Assembly: GCA_022795445.1 (NCBI GenBank)
Contig: JAAWGR010000004.1
Location: forward strand, 1-64,000
DNA length: 64,000 nucleotides
Direction of reading: 5' to 3'
Source of the DNA: Oscillibacter sp.
GTDB taxonomy: Bacteria > Bacillota > Clostridia > Oscillospirales > Oscillospiraceae
In this document: positions 49,428 to 57,543 of the stretch, piece by piece
Layout of the letters: every line of letters starts with the position of its first letter
How positions within the stretch are numbered: position 1 is the stretch's first letter
Notes under the pieces: generated by a model
What the model was told of the DNA's origin: nothing
Database searches by the model: none
What the model saw: the letters and a program-made list of their open reading frames with translations, nothing else
Position numbers and translations under genes: made by a program

Positions 49428-49736
49428 TCATTTCTCTTTACCAGCCAGCGCCCGGTTCAGCCAGACTTCCGCAAAATCCATCGCGGCATAGAGGCTGTCT
49501 TTTTCGCCCTTCTTAACGATCCGGTCCCGAGAACGGAGCTCCGGGTCCGTCAGCTGCAATTGAATGGAAACTTTCGTTGCAAGCTCCAAGTCCTGCACTT
49601 TCTTTGTCTCCAGGACCTGCATCATGATGATATATTTCTCTGCCATCGTGCCGTAGTAAATCAGGTTGCCTGCCCGGCGAAGCGGATGGCCGCGATACAC
49701 AAGGCCTTCAGTTTTACTGTTTTTAGTTCCTGCCAT
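49428..49736 (-). CDS. Hypothetical 102-residue protein
   Basis: The start is ATG 49736 (MAGTKNSKTEGLVYRGHPLR) with GGAAGGGGGG ahead; the track's extra 23 residues run into the promoter. The product is soluble, with GNLIYYGTMAEKYIIMMQVL and a coiled, charged second half (LQLTDPELRSRDRIVKKGEK). I do not recognise a family of known function, but its close spacing, strong promoter and ribosome site argue that it is real. It precedes the NlpC/P60 gene in the same direction. Confidence 0.7.
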   Translation of the reverse strand: MAGTKNSKTEGLVYRGHPLRRAGNLIYYGTMAEKYIIMMQVLETKKVQDLELATKVSIQLQLTDPELRSRDRIVKKGEKDSLYAAMDFAEVWLNRALAGKEK

Positions 49737-49766
49737 GAAATCCCCCCTTCCGAAGTTTGTAACCAA

Positions 49767-49795
49767 ATTGTAACATCTTTTTTTCGTTTTGTCAA
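49767..49795 (-). promoter_or_regulatory. Strong sigma-A promoter
   Basis: On the minus strand a consensus TTGACA and TACAAT are 17 bp apart with an A-rich spacer, 31 bp before the small hypothetical gene. The plus side up to 49955 holds no gene. Confidence 0.8.
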
Positions 49796-49955
49796 CAAAA
49801 TCCATTGGGCATTTTCATGGAAAAATCCCTCTTTTTTCTCCGCTCTTCACAAAACTGCACAAAAACCGACGGAAAACCACCTCTGCGCCCAATCGCGCAG
49901 AACGGTTCCCCGCCGGTTTGCTTTGGAAAAAAGATTACAAACTGTAACTTTTTTG

Positions 49956-50201
49956 TTACTGACCCAGATATTTCCGTACCAACACCTGTAACAATTCGTC
50001 CCGGTCGATCTTCCGGATCAGCGTCCGGGCACTGTTATGGTTGGTGATATAGGTGGGGTCTTCGGACAAGATATAGCCCACAATCTGGTTGATCGGGTTA
50101 TACCCTTTTTCTTCCAAGGCCCGATAGACGGTGGAGAGAATCTGGTGGATCTCCGCATCCTTTTCCATCGCAATACTGAACTTCCTGGTGAAATCGTCCA
50201 T
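49956..50201 (-). CDS. ireB: IreB family regulatory phosphoprotein
   Basis: The start is ATG 50201 ([20 protein letters not shown]), giving 81 residues. The family (DUF965) is recognised by [20 protein letters not shown] and [20 protein letters not shown], then [19 protein letters not shown]. In Enterococcus IreB is a Thr-phosphorylated target of the PASTA kinase IreK and affects cephalosporin resistance. It is normally between alaS and ruvX; here it is alone, with its own promoter, next to pheT. Confidence 0.92.
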   Translation of the reverse strand: MDDFTRKFSIAMEKDAEIHQILSTVYRALEEKGYNPINQIVGYILSEDPTYITNHNSARTLIRKIDRDELLQVLVRKYLGQ

Positions 50202-50238
50202 CCGGACACCACCTGCCTTTTTCAACATTCTTGGATCT

Positions 50239-50267
50239 AGTATACTCGTTTTTTGCGGAACTGTAAA
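50239..50267 (-). promoter_or_regulatory. Sigma-A promoter of ireB
   Basis: On the minus strand TTTACA and TATACT are 17 bp apart, 38 bp before the start. Confidence 0.65.
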
Positions 50268-50308
50268 GGGTTAAACGTGGAATTTAACGAAAGATTTTTA
50301 CTTTCACC

Positions 50309-53032
50309 TCATCGCAACGCTGCGCCAAGCTCGGTTTTCAGCAATTCCAGGATCCCCTTCACATCTTCGTCAGCCTCCTGGGCGGTCAGGCTCCGGTCAT
50401 CGGCCCGCAGCTCCAGACTGAATGCAACGCTCTTTTTGTCCTCTGGAATGCCCTTGCCGGTGTATACGTCGAACAACTCCACATGACGCAGCAACCCCTT
50501 TGCGCCGCGGCGGATGCAGTCTTCCAGCGTCCCGGCAGGGATGCTCTTGCTGCACACCAGGGCAATATCCCGGGTCACTGCCGGGAACCGGGGCAGCGGC
50601 TGGTACTGGGGCTGAGGGCCCATGCTCTGGTACAGCGCATCGAAGCTCAGCTCTGCTGCGTACAGTGGACAATCTACATCGTAGTGCTCTGCCACCTTAG
50701 GATGGATCTGTCCCAGAACACCCAGCAGCTGCTTGCCGGAATAAACCTTTGCACAGCGGCCAGGATGGTACGAGGGATTTCCCCCCTCTGCCTCATAGCG
50801 AACTTCAGGAGTCCGCAAACCTTCCAACACAGTTTCCACAATGCCTTTGAAAGAGAAGAAATCCTCATCCTGGCCATATGCCCCCAAGGAAAGCACCTTC
50901 GGCTCATCCGCCATGCCAGAGCCGTCGTCCTTTGCAAAGTATGTCCGGCCCAACTCGTATAGCCGGACAGACTTGTTGCGATAGTGGCAGTTACGGGCCA
51001 AAATTTCCAACATCGAGGGCAGGGTCGTCGTCCGCATGATGGAGGTATCTTCTCCCAGAGGGTTCAGGATTTTCATGGAATTCCGCAGGGGAGAATCGGC
51101 GGGCAGGTTGATCTTATCATAATAAGTGGGACTGATGAAGGAGTAGGTGATGATCTCGTGGCAGCCTGCGCTGCGGCAGAGGGCGCCTAGGGTGTTTTCT
51201 GCCTTCTGCACCGGCGTCCAGCCGCCCCGGACCGTGTCGCCCCGCATGAGCGTGTCGGGAATCCGGTTGTAGCCATAGAACCGAGCTACTTCTTCCGCCA
51301 AGTCTGCCATGCCCTCCACATCGGCCCGCCAGGAGGGAACTTTCATCATGCCCCGCTCCATGGTGGTCTCAAAGCCCACCTTTTGCAGGATAGTGTACAT
51401 CACGTTCTCCGACACATCCGTACCCAGCAGGGCGTTGATTTTATCAGGCTCCAGCTTGAGAATTTTGTCATTCGGAACATAATTCAGTATATCGATCATG
51501 CCCTCTACCACTTCTCCAGCGTCCATCAACTCCACAAGCTCGCAGGCACGGTTAACAGCGGGCAGTGTATTCAGGATGTCTAAGCCCTTTTCAAACTTTG
51601 CAGAGGCCTCCGTCCGCATCCCCAGCGCCAGGGCAGTCTTACGGATGCATGCACCGTCGAAGTTTGCGGACTCAAACACCACATCCACCGTATCATCCAC
51701 GATCTCACTGTTCTCACCGCCCATAATACCCGCCAATCCAACGGCCCGGGTATCGTCAGCGATAACCAGCATGTTTTCTGTCAGCTTTCGGACATTACCA
51801 TCCAAGGTGGTCAGCTTCTCGCCAGCATGGGCACGGCGGACAATGATTTTGCCGCCTTTCACATAACGGTAGTCGAAAGCATGCATTGGCTGGCCATATT
51901 CCAGCATCACATAGTTGGTGATATCTACAATATTATTGATCGGACGCACACCCATGTTCCGCAGACGCTCCCGCATCCATTTGGGAGAGGGCCCAATCTT
52001 CACGTTCCGCACCATCCGGGCCGTGTAGCGGGGACACAGCTCTGGGTCGGGTGTCTCCACATCCAAAAGCTCCGCGATAGACCGGGCCAAAGGATTGTCC
52101 GCATCCTCAGGACAACCCTTCACCACAGGCTGATGGAAGTAGCAGGGTTTATCAAAAGTAGCGGACACCTCACGGGCCAAGCCGATGACGCTGAGGCAGT
52201 CAGGCCGGTTGGGGGTGATCTCAAACTCAACCACATGGTCATCCGCGCCGATGATGGGGCGGATGTCGTCGCCAGGTTTGCAGTTCTCATACATGACAAA
52301 GATGCCATCGGGGATGCAATGGGGGAACTCCTGCTGCTCCGCGTGGAGATCCGCTAGGGTGCAGATGGATTGGGATTTGGTGTTGTAAGCCACCAAATCC
52401 CCCTGGTGGATATTCTGAAGGCGAACATTGTGGACGTTGCCGCTGCCTTCACCCCAGTCCAGGGCAAAGGTCCAGTGTCCGCCGCCGTTGTGTACCACCA
52501 GTTCCACCTGGGCGCAGACCACCGGCCCGAAAATTTGATGTCCCGGCTGGATATCCGCCGGAATGGAGGGGTTTTTCGGGTCAATGGGTTTATAATCGTT
52601 CAGCAGCGCAGCGGCCTCGATGGCGGCATAGGGAAAATCCCGCTCATCCAGGCCCAACTCCTTCAAAGAACAGAGCATACCGTTGGACAAAACACCCCGA
52701 AGCTTGCCTTTGGTAATCTTCTTATCACCTGGAAGGGTGGAGTTGTGCAGAGCCACGGGGACGAGATCTCCTTTGTGGATGTTCCAGGCCCCGGTGACGA
52801 TCTGGACGAGTTCGTCCTGTCCCACATCGATCTGGCAGACCCACATATGGTCGCTGTCGGGGTGGCGCTCCATCTCTTTGATGCGGCCCGCAACGACGTT
52901 TTTGATCTCCGCTCCCAGGTCCTCGGTGACCTCCACTTTGGAACCGGAGATGGTCATGGCCTCAGCGAACTCCCGGTCACTCACCGGACCCACATCTACA
53001 AATTCTTGTAACCATTTTCTGCTTAGTTTCAT
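50309..53032 (-). CDS. pheT: Phenylalanyl-tRNA synthetase beta subunit, with an extra domain-size insert
   Basis: The start is ATG 53032 (MKLSRKWLQEFVDVGPVSDR) behind GAGGAG, giving 907 residues against the usual 790-820. The tRNA-binding OB fold is visible as HPDSDHMWVCQIDVG and IVTGAWNIHKGDLVPVAL. B3/B4 editing (EFEITPNRPDCLSVIGLARE), B5 and the C-terminal anticodon-binding domain (LPRFPAVTRDIALVCSKSIP) follow. Residues about 137-239 (LLNDYKPIDPKNPSIPADIQ ... NTKSQSICTLADLHAEQQ) are additional: they split the normal DFPYAI-DGIFV join after CSLKELGLDE. The beta subunit recognises tRNA-Phe and edits Tyr. It is last in the T-box operon. Confidence 0.95.
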   Translation of the reverse strand: MKLSRKWLQEFVDVGPVSDREFAEAMTISGSKVEVTEDLGAEIKNVVAGRIKEMERHPDSDHMWVCQIDVGQDELVQIVTGAWNIHKGDLVPVALHNSTLPGDKKITKGKLRGVLSNGMLCSLKELGLDERDFPYAAIEAAALLNDYKPIDPKNPSIPADIQPGHQIFGPVVCAQVELVVHNGGGHWTFALDWGEGSGNVHNVRLQNIHQGDLVAYNTKSQSICTLADLHAEQQEFPHCIPDGIFVMYENCKPGDDIRPIIGADDHVVEFEITPNRPDCLSVIGLAREVSATFDKPCYFHQPVVKGCPEDADNPLARSIAELLDVETPDPELCPRYTARMVRNVKIGPSPKWMRERLRNMGVRPINNIVDITNYVMLEYGQPMHAFDYRYVKGGKIIVRRAHAGEKLTTLDGNVRKLTENMLVIADDTRAVGLAGIMGGENSEIVDDTVDVVFESANFDGACIRKTALALGMRTEASAKFEKGLDILNTLPAVNRACELVELMDAGEVVEGMIDILNYVPNDKILKLEPDKINALLGTDVSENVMYTILQKVGFETTMERGMMKVPSWRADVEGMADLAEEVARFYGYNRIPDTLMRGDTVRGGWTPVQKAENTLGALCRSAGCHEIITYSFISPTYYDKINLPADSPLRNSMKILNPLGEDTSIMRTTTLPSMLEILARNCHYRNKSVRLYELGRTYFAKDDGSGMADEPKVLSLGAYGQDEDFFSFKGIVETVLEGLRTPEVRYEAEGGNPSYHPGRCAKVYSGKQLLGVLGQIHPKVAEHYDVDCPLYAAELSFDALYQSMGPQPQYQPLPRFPAVTRDIALVCSKSIPAGTLEDCIRRGAKGLLRHVELFDVYTGKGIPEDKKSVAFSLELRADDRSLTAQEADEDVKGILELLKTELGAALR

Positions 53033-53067
53033 ATACAAAACTCCTCATTCTATCGAAAAGTAACCAA

Positions 53068-53427
53068 TCAATCCCACTCAATTGCGCTGCCTTCCTCTCG
53101 GACGATGCGGCAGAGTTCTTCCTCTTGCTCCACCAAGGAGCGGATGATTGCTTCAAACCGTTTTGCCCGCGCCTCACTTTCCGGGGACAGGGACCAGTGG
53201 GCCTCATACATATCCGCTTCTGGGTCCGTGTCCATTCCAATCAGTATATCCGGGTTGTTTTTCTCCAAATAGTACCGAAGAAGCGCCTCCCAGTTGTAGC
53301 CGTTCATATAGGCTTCCGGGCAGACAGCTTCCAGCTTTTGTCCAAGGGAGAAAACCGGTCCTGCCGCTGCTTGGAGGATAAGGCCCACTTTGTTCTCATA
53401 TTGGAATACCGTTACATAATCTGCCAT
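53068..53427 (-). CDS. Immunity-51 (Imm51) family protein between pheS and pheT
   Basis: This 119-residue, acidic, soluble protein has the Imm51 pattern MNGYNWEALLRYYLEKNNPD followed by MDTDPEADMYEAHWS. The family was defined among immunity proteins of polymorphic toxin systems, but many members stand alone. Here it lies 14 nt after pheS and 35 nt before pheT with its own GGAG site, inside the T-box-controlled transcript. No toxin gene is in sight. It might be a domesticated immunity gene or have an unrelated cellular role. Confidence 0.7.
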   Translation of the reverse strand: MADYVTVFQYENKVGLILQAAAGPVFSLGQKLEAVCPEAYMNGYNWEALLRYYLEKNNPDILIGMDTDPEADMYEAHWSLSPESEARAKRFEAIIRSLVEQEEELCRIVREEGSAIEWD

Positions 53428-53441
53428 ATTTCGCTCCTTCT

Positions 53442-54467
53442 TTAGAACTGCTCCAAGAACCGCACATCGTTCTCAAAAATCAAGCGCATATCGCTGATCT
53501 TATACTGTCCCAGCGCCAGCCGTTCCAAGCCAAAGCCGAACGCAAAGCCGGAATACTCCTCCGGGTCCACACCGCAGTTCCGCAGCACCTTCGGGTGTAC
53601 CATACCCGCGCCCAGCAGTTCAATCCAGCCCTCGCCTTTGCACGTCGGGCAGCCCGCTCCGCCGCACTTGTGGCACTGGATATCCATCTCACAGCTCGGC
53701 TCCGTGAACGGGAAGTGGTGGGGGCGAAAACGGGTCTGCGTGTTGGAACCATAGATTTCCCGGATGATCGTATTCAGCGTACCCTTCAAATCTGCCATGG
53801 TGATGCCCTTGTCCACCACCAAGCCCTCAATCTGGTGGAACATGGGGGAGTGGGTGGCATCCACCTCGTCCTTGCGGTACACCCGTCCGGGGGAGATCAT
53901 ACGGATGGGCACGCCATGGGTTTCCATGGCTCGAATCTGTACTGGCGAGGTCTGAGAACGCAGCAAGACAGTAGAATCCTTCGTCAAATAAAAGGTATCT
54001 GTCCAGTCCCGGGAGGGATGGTCCTCCGGCGCGTTGAGCTTTGTAAAATTGTACTCCGCCTGCTCCACTTCCGGGCCATCGAAGATTTCAAAGCCCATGC
54101 CGATAAAAATTTCTTTGATCTCATCCAGCACAGCGTACATCGGGTGCTTATGCCCCAACGGGATTTTTTTGCCCGGGACGGTCACATCCACTGTTTCCGC
54201 CTCCAACCGCGCCGCCAAAGCACGTTCCGACACAATGGCAGACTGCGCTTCAATGGCTTTCTCCACGCTGGCCCGCACCTCATTCGCCAGCTGCCCAATC
54301 ACCGGCCGCAGTTCAGCGGAGAGACCGCCCATCTGCTTCAAAACGGCGGTCAGCTCGCCTTTTTTGCCCAGGTATTTGACACGCAGACTCTCCAGGTCCG
54401 CCGCACCCTGTGCGCCGCTGATCGCCTCTAAGGCGCCTTTCCGAATGATTTCCAATTGTTCTTTCAT
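53442..54467 (-). CDS. pheS: Phenylalanyl-tRNA synthetase alpha subunit
   Basis: This 341-residue class II catalytic subunit has an N-terminal coiled coil (residues about 5-85) that contacts tRNA-Phe. Motif 1 lies near HPMYAVLDEIKEIFIGMGFE, motif 2 reads GRVYRKDEVDATHSPMFHQI and motif 3 reads GFAFGFGLERLALGQYKISD. The usual Ala that sets Phe selectivity is in this last segment. A Cys-rich QCHKCGGAGCPTCKGEGW stretch, common in Clostridial PheS, may bind zinc. It follows the NUDIX gene by 48 nt. Confidence 0.96.
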   Translation of the reverse strand: MKEQLEIIRKGALEAISGAQGAADLESLRVKYLGKKGELTAVLKQMGGLSAELRPVIGQLANEVRASVEKAIEAQSAIVSERALAARLEAETVDVTVPGKKIPLGHKHPMYAVLDEIKEIFIGMGFEIFDGPEVEQAEYNFTKLNAPEDHPSRDWTDTFYLTKDSTVLLRSQTSPVQIRAMETHGVPIRMISPGRVYRKDEVDATHSPMFHQIEGLVVDKGITMADLKGTLNTIIREIYGSNTQTRFRPHHFPFTEPSCEMDIQCHKCGGAGCPTCKGEGWIELLGAGMVHPKVLRNCGVDPEEYSGFAFGFGLERLALGQYKISDMRLIFENDVRFLEQF

Positions 54468-54515
54468 TTTATAAAAACTCCTTTTTGGATAATAAATGAC
54501 ACCGTTTCCATTTGG

Positions 54516-55145
54516 TCAATCAAACCAGGTTTCCCAATGCTCCACCTGCTCTGCCGCAAAACACATGGCAACCTGCTCCTTGGTATTTTTCTCCTCTGCA
54601 AGCTCCGGAAGTTCCTCCAAGGCAAAATATCCGCTGCCTTTTGTCTCTGTATTCGGCTGAAAGCTTCCTCCCAGCACCGTACACCGTATAAACGTCTTGC
54701 ATACCTTCCAAGCGTATGGCGGCAGGTTATGCTTGTCTCGGTCTTGGATGGCGATGACAAAATCCGCCGACACATCCAGCCCCGCTTCCTCTTTCACTTC
54801 CTTGACAGCGTTCTCTTTTACCGACTTATGGACCTCCACCCAGCCGCCGGGAAGGGACCATCGGCCGTCGTTCTCCTGTACCAGAAGAATTTTACCATCT
54901 TGGAAAACAGCAGCTCGGGTGTCTACCTTAGGGGTCTGGTAGCCAGTTTCACTGCAAAACAGCTCTTTGACCTTCTCTACCGGAAATTCCGACTGGTTTG
55001 CAAGCATTTCCGCCGAAATCTCACGAATTCGCTGATAACGCTCTAAATCAAAGGGGTTTTCTGCGTAATGCAGCCCCGCTTGTGCCAGGCTTTGCAGTTC
55101 CACCGCCCATTGCAGCCACATTTCATTCCGCTCTAACCGTTCCAT
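54516..55145 (-). CDS. NUDIX hydrolase at the head of the T-box operon
   Basis: The start is ATG 55145 (MERLERNEMWLQWAVELQSL); everything upstream in the track ORF is the T-box RNA. The 209-residue protein has an N-terminal helical domain (LQSLAQAGLHYAENPFDLER), typical of the NUDIX-associated zinc-free N-domain. The NUDIX box GGWVEVHKSVKENAVKEVKEEAGL follows the GX5EX7REUXEEXGU form, with Lys at the Arg position. Likely substrates are nucleotide sugars or ADP-ribose-type compounds. Its place between a Phe T-box and pheS ties its supply to uncharged tRNA-Phe. Confidence 0.85.
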   Translation of the reverse strand: MERLERNEMWLQWAVELQSLAQAGLHYAENPFDLERYQRIREISAEMLANQSEFPVEKVKELFCSETGYQTPKVDTRAAVFQDGKILLVQENDGRWSLPGGWVEVHKSVKENAVKEVKEEAGLDVSADFVIAIQDRDKHNLPPYAWKVCKTFIRCTVLGGSFQPNTETKGSGYFALEELPELAEEKNTKEQVAMCFAAEQVEHWETWFD

Positions 55146-55163
55146 ATCCCGCCTGCCTTTCCA

Positions 55164-55410
55164 AAATAAAAACCTTCCGCCCCAACAAACGCTGGGACGA
55201 AAGGCAATCCTTCCGCGGTACCACCCAAATTCGCGCCCATGTACAATCAGCGCGCACTCGCAAACCCCTCTAACGGTGGGCCACCGGCCATGTCTCCATG
55301 GCGGCTCCGGGGCGAACCAAACGGCGCACCGCAGACAAGCTTTCAGCCGGTGGCCTGTCCTCTCTTGGCGGTGTAAACCCGTTATTTTCCCGTTCATCGC
55401 TACTTTCAAT
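55164..55410 (-). promoter_or_regulatory. T-box riboswitch (tRNA-Phe sensing leader)
   Basis: The minus strand carries the conserved T-box GGGTGGTACCGCGG (55213-55226) that pairs with the free CCA end of uncharged tRNA. A terminator follows: CCTTTCGTCCCAGCG and TGGGGCGGAAGG with TTTTTATTTT (55164-55204). The 5' half has the stem I marks GTAGCGATGAACGGG, AGAGAGG and GGCTGAAAGC. A TTT in GGGTTTACAC is the best specifier candidate; no TTC stands in the expected loop. Uncharged tRNA-Phe would stabilise the antiterminator and turn on NUDIX-pheS-Imm51-pheT. Confidence 0.9.
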
Positions 55411-55416
55411 CTTTAT

Positions 55417-55444
55417 TTATAACACACCAGCCACCGGATTGCAA
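55417..55444 (-). promoter_or_regulatory. Sigma-A promoter of the T-box operon
   Basis: On the minus strand TTGCAA and TTATAA are 16 bp apart, right before the leader RNA. Confidence 0.7.
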
Positions 55445-55508
55445 GAGGGAATTTGCCTTCCCAAATCCATACGTCTGTGTGTTGCGCATAGAGGCGGGCC
55501 GCAGGTTT

Positions 55509-56639
55509 TCATTTCGTGCAAGAAATGCCGCTGTTTTTATCGATTGATGCATAAAGCACCGTATCCGCAGTTCCAACACTGTAATGACGAAGCCAGAAGC
55601 GATATTCCGGCACCAAACCACGCAAATAATCCATAATTGCAAGCATATCGCCTATGCGGTGATATGCGGAAATCGCCAGCAGGGGCTTGTCCCGAACAAT
55701 CACGCCCTTAGCGCCATGCAGCGCATCAAACTCAGCGCCTTCAATATCCATTTTGATAAAACCAACCGTCTCTTCTCCCACCGTATGATCAATCGTCGTA
55801 ACTGGGATTGCCACTATATTTTCCTCTTTGCTATCCTCTTGCACAATATGGCTGCAATTATAAAGGCCAGTCCGAAACATCACTTCCCCTTCATGGTCTG
55901 ACAATCCAGCTTGAATTAAGTGAAAGTTTTTAATTTTTTTGATCGATAGATTTTCCTCGCATATAGAAGCTGAAATTGGATCTGGTTCAAAGGCAAATAT
56001 TTTTGAATATTCGCCTTCACACCAATCAACAAAGAGGTAAGATGTACGGCAATTCAAACAGCCGCCATCTACAAGCGCAGTGCCGCGGCGAAACAGGGAC
56101 GGAAAATCAAAATATTGATAATCCTCCATATTTTCGGGTTTGAAATTAAACAAAATTTGTTCTTCAGGGAAATGATTTTCTTTCAAGATATTTGTGATTT
56201 CATCAGCGGATTCACATGCCGAAACGATGACATAGAACGCATCGGAACTTTGAAACAGGTACTCCGGCAATATTACCGGTTTTCCCATAAGTCCATTAGG
56301 AAACTCTTTCGCACGCCGTCCGCAAAAACCGTAAAATTCAACCCCCTTTTCTAAAAGACACTCAGCAATCGTTCGCCCGGTCACATTCGTTCCGTACAGC
56401 ACCAACTTTTTAGGGTCTTCTTTCATTTTACGGGTAATTGAAAAAATGCTCTCTTCCATAGCATCCATCCATGTTTGCTGTTCAGATAGTGCAACGAGTT
56501 TTTTCACATTTTCCCTGGAAGCATTATAATCAAGGACAAGTCTGATTTCAAAAATTTTCCTAGAGAGATCATCTTGTAAGAGTTGATAACATTGCCTGCC
56601 TCGCTCAATATAATCATACATTTCCGCCCTTTTTTCCAT
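55509..56639 (-). CDS. FkbM-family methyltransferase with N-terminal Rossmann-like domain
   Basis: In this 376-residue protein residues about 75-165 form a nucleotide-binding-like domain (KLVLYGTNVTGRTIAECLLE) of the kind found in surface-sugar enzymes. The C-terminal half is the FkbM methyltransferase: GTALVDGGCLNCRTSYLFV (motif I variant), KIFAFEPDPISASICEENL, VGFIKMDIEGAEFDALHGAK. FkbM enzymes O-methylate sugars or polyketides; LPS- and polysaccharide-linked ones are common. The gene is low in GC compared with its neighbours and has no partner here, so it may be acquired. AGATGGAAAAAAGGG precedes the start. Confidence 0.85.
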   Translation of the reverse strand: MEKRAEMYDYIERGRQCYQLLQDDLSRKIFEIRLVLDYNASRENVKKLVALSEQQTWMDAMEESIFSITRKMKEDPKKLVLYGTNVTGRTIAECLLEKGVEFYGFCGRRAKEFPNGLMGKPVILPEYLFQSSDAFYVIVSACESADEITNILKENHFPEEQILFNFKPENMEDYQYFDFPSLFRRGTALVDGGCLNCRTSYLFVDWCEGEYSKIFAFEPDPISASICEENLSIKKIKNFHLIQAGLSDHEGEVMFRTGLYNCSHIVQEDSKEENIVAIPVTTIDHTVGEETVGFIKMDIEGAEFDALHGAKGVIVRDKPLLAISAYHRIGDMLAIMDYLRGLVPEYRFWLRHYSVGTADTVLYASIDKNSGISCTK

Positions 56640-56733
56640 CTGTTTGTCCCTCCCAAATGATTAACAAAGTTCTTTTTGTTTTGCATTGCAAAACAAAAGA
56701 AGTGTACACTTCTGAAAATTTTCGCTTTTTTAA

Positions 56734-56769
56734 CAGAGGCTGCCTAAGATTTCTCCCAGGCAGTCTCTG
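56734..56769 (-). terminator. Hairpin after the V-ATPase operon
   Basis: CAGAGACTGCCT and AGGCAGCCTCTG pair (one mismatch) with a 12-nt loop. The T-run is poor, so this is a tentative terminator. Confidence 0.5.
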
Positions 56770-56816
56770 TACGCTTTCTTATGCCCATTTGAAGGACACT
56801 CCTAAAACTGTGGCCT

Positions 56817-57530
56817 TTAAACCTCTGCCGGAGCCTCGTCCCCAGAGCTGAACGCCTTCACTGCCTTAGCAGTCTCGGCCCGCTTCTCTTCCAAGGATTC
56901 CTTCAAAATCATGTCCTTCACCTTCATGAGCCGGATCGTTGTCGCACGGTCATTCTCATCCAGCTTCATGTTGATATACCGGATTGCCTCCTGCGTGTTC
57001 GGGATCATGACATATTCCAACGCGTTGACCCGGCGGCGAGTCTTCTCGATCTCCTCCGCCATCAGCTGCGCCGACTTCTCAATCTCCGCCAGCTTCAGCA
57101 TCTTCCGAAACACCTTGCCCAGCGCGTCCACAGCAGTATCCAGTTCCCCGGAGGTAGCCGCGAAACCATAGGGATAAATGTCTGAATCCGACCGCGTCTG
57201 GGTCTGGAAGTCATACACCGGCACGTTGACCGACATGATATTCTGAAAAGTCATCGTCAGTTCCACACTCTGCTTCGGATATAGCAGGGCTTGCTCCAGC
57301 GCCTCAGAACTCATCAGTGCAGAAGCAACTGTGAAAGCCCCATGGACCGTCATCAGCTCTTCCTCCACCTCGGCCCGCAGCGCACGAACCTCCCGCACCG
57401 TGTCCAGGAACTGCTTCATCAGCTCATCCCGCTTATCCTTCAGCAGCTTGTGGCCCCGCTGGGCGGTCCGCAGCTTTCCTTTTAGACGGGTGAGCTCCAT
57501 TCGGGTAGGGCTTACCGTGATGTTTGCCAT
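56817..57530 (-). CDS. ntpD: V-type ATP synthase subunit D
   Basis: This 237-residue central-stalk subunit links the A3B3 head to the membrane rotor. It opens with the family sequence MANITVSPTRMELTRLKGKL and is nearly all helix. The long N- and C-terminal helices (GHKLLKDKRDELMKQFLDTV; EIEKTRRRVNALEYVMIPNT) make the coiled-coil shaft. It is the last gene of the V-ATPase operon, 13 nt after subunit B. Confidence 0.95.
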   Translation of the reverse strand: MANITVSPTRMELTRLKGKLRTAQRGHKLLKDKRDELMKQFLDTVREVRALRAEVEEELMTVHGAFTVASALMSSEALEQALLYPKQSVELTMTFQNIMSVNVPVYDFQTQTRSDSDIYPYGFAATSGELDTAVDALGKVFRKMLKLAEIEKSAQLMAEEIEKTRRRVNALEYVMIPNTQEAIRYINMKLDENDRATTIRLMKVKDMILKESLEEKRAETAKAVKAFSSGDEAPAEV

Positions 57531-57543
57531 GGCTCACCCCTCC

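Noticed and set aside
55146-55409. N-terminal 88 residues of the NUDIX ORF
   Set aside because: They are translated T-box leader; the NUDIX start at 55145 has its own ribosome site.
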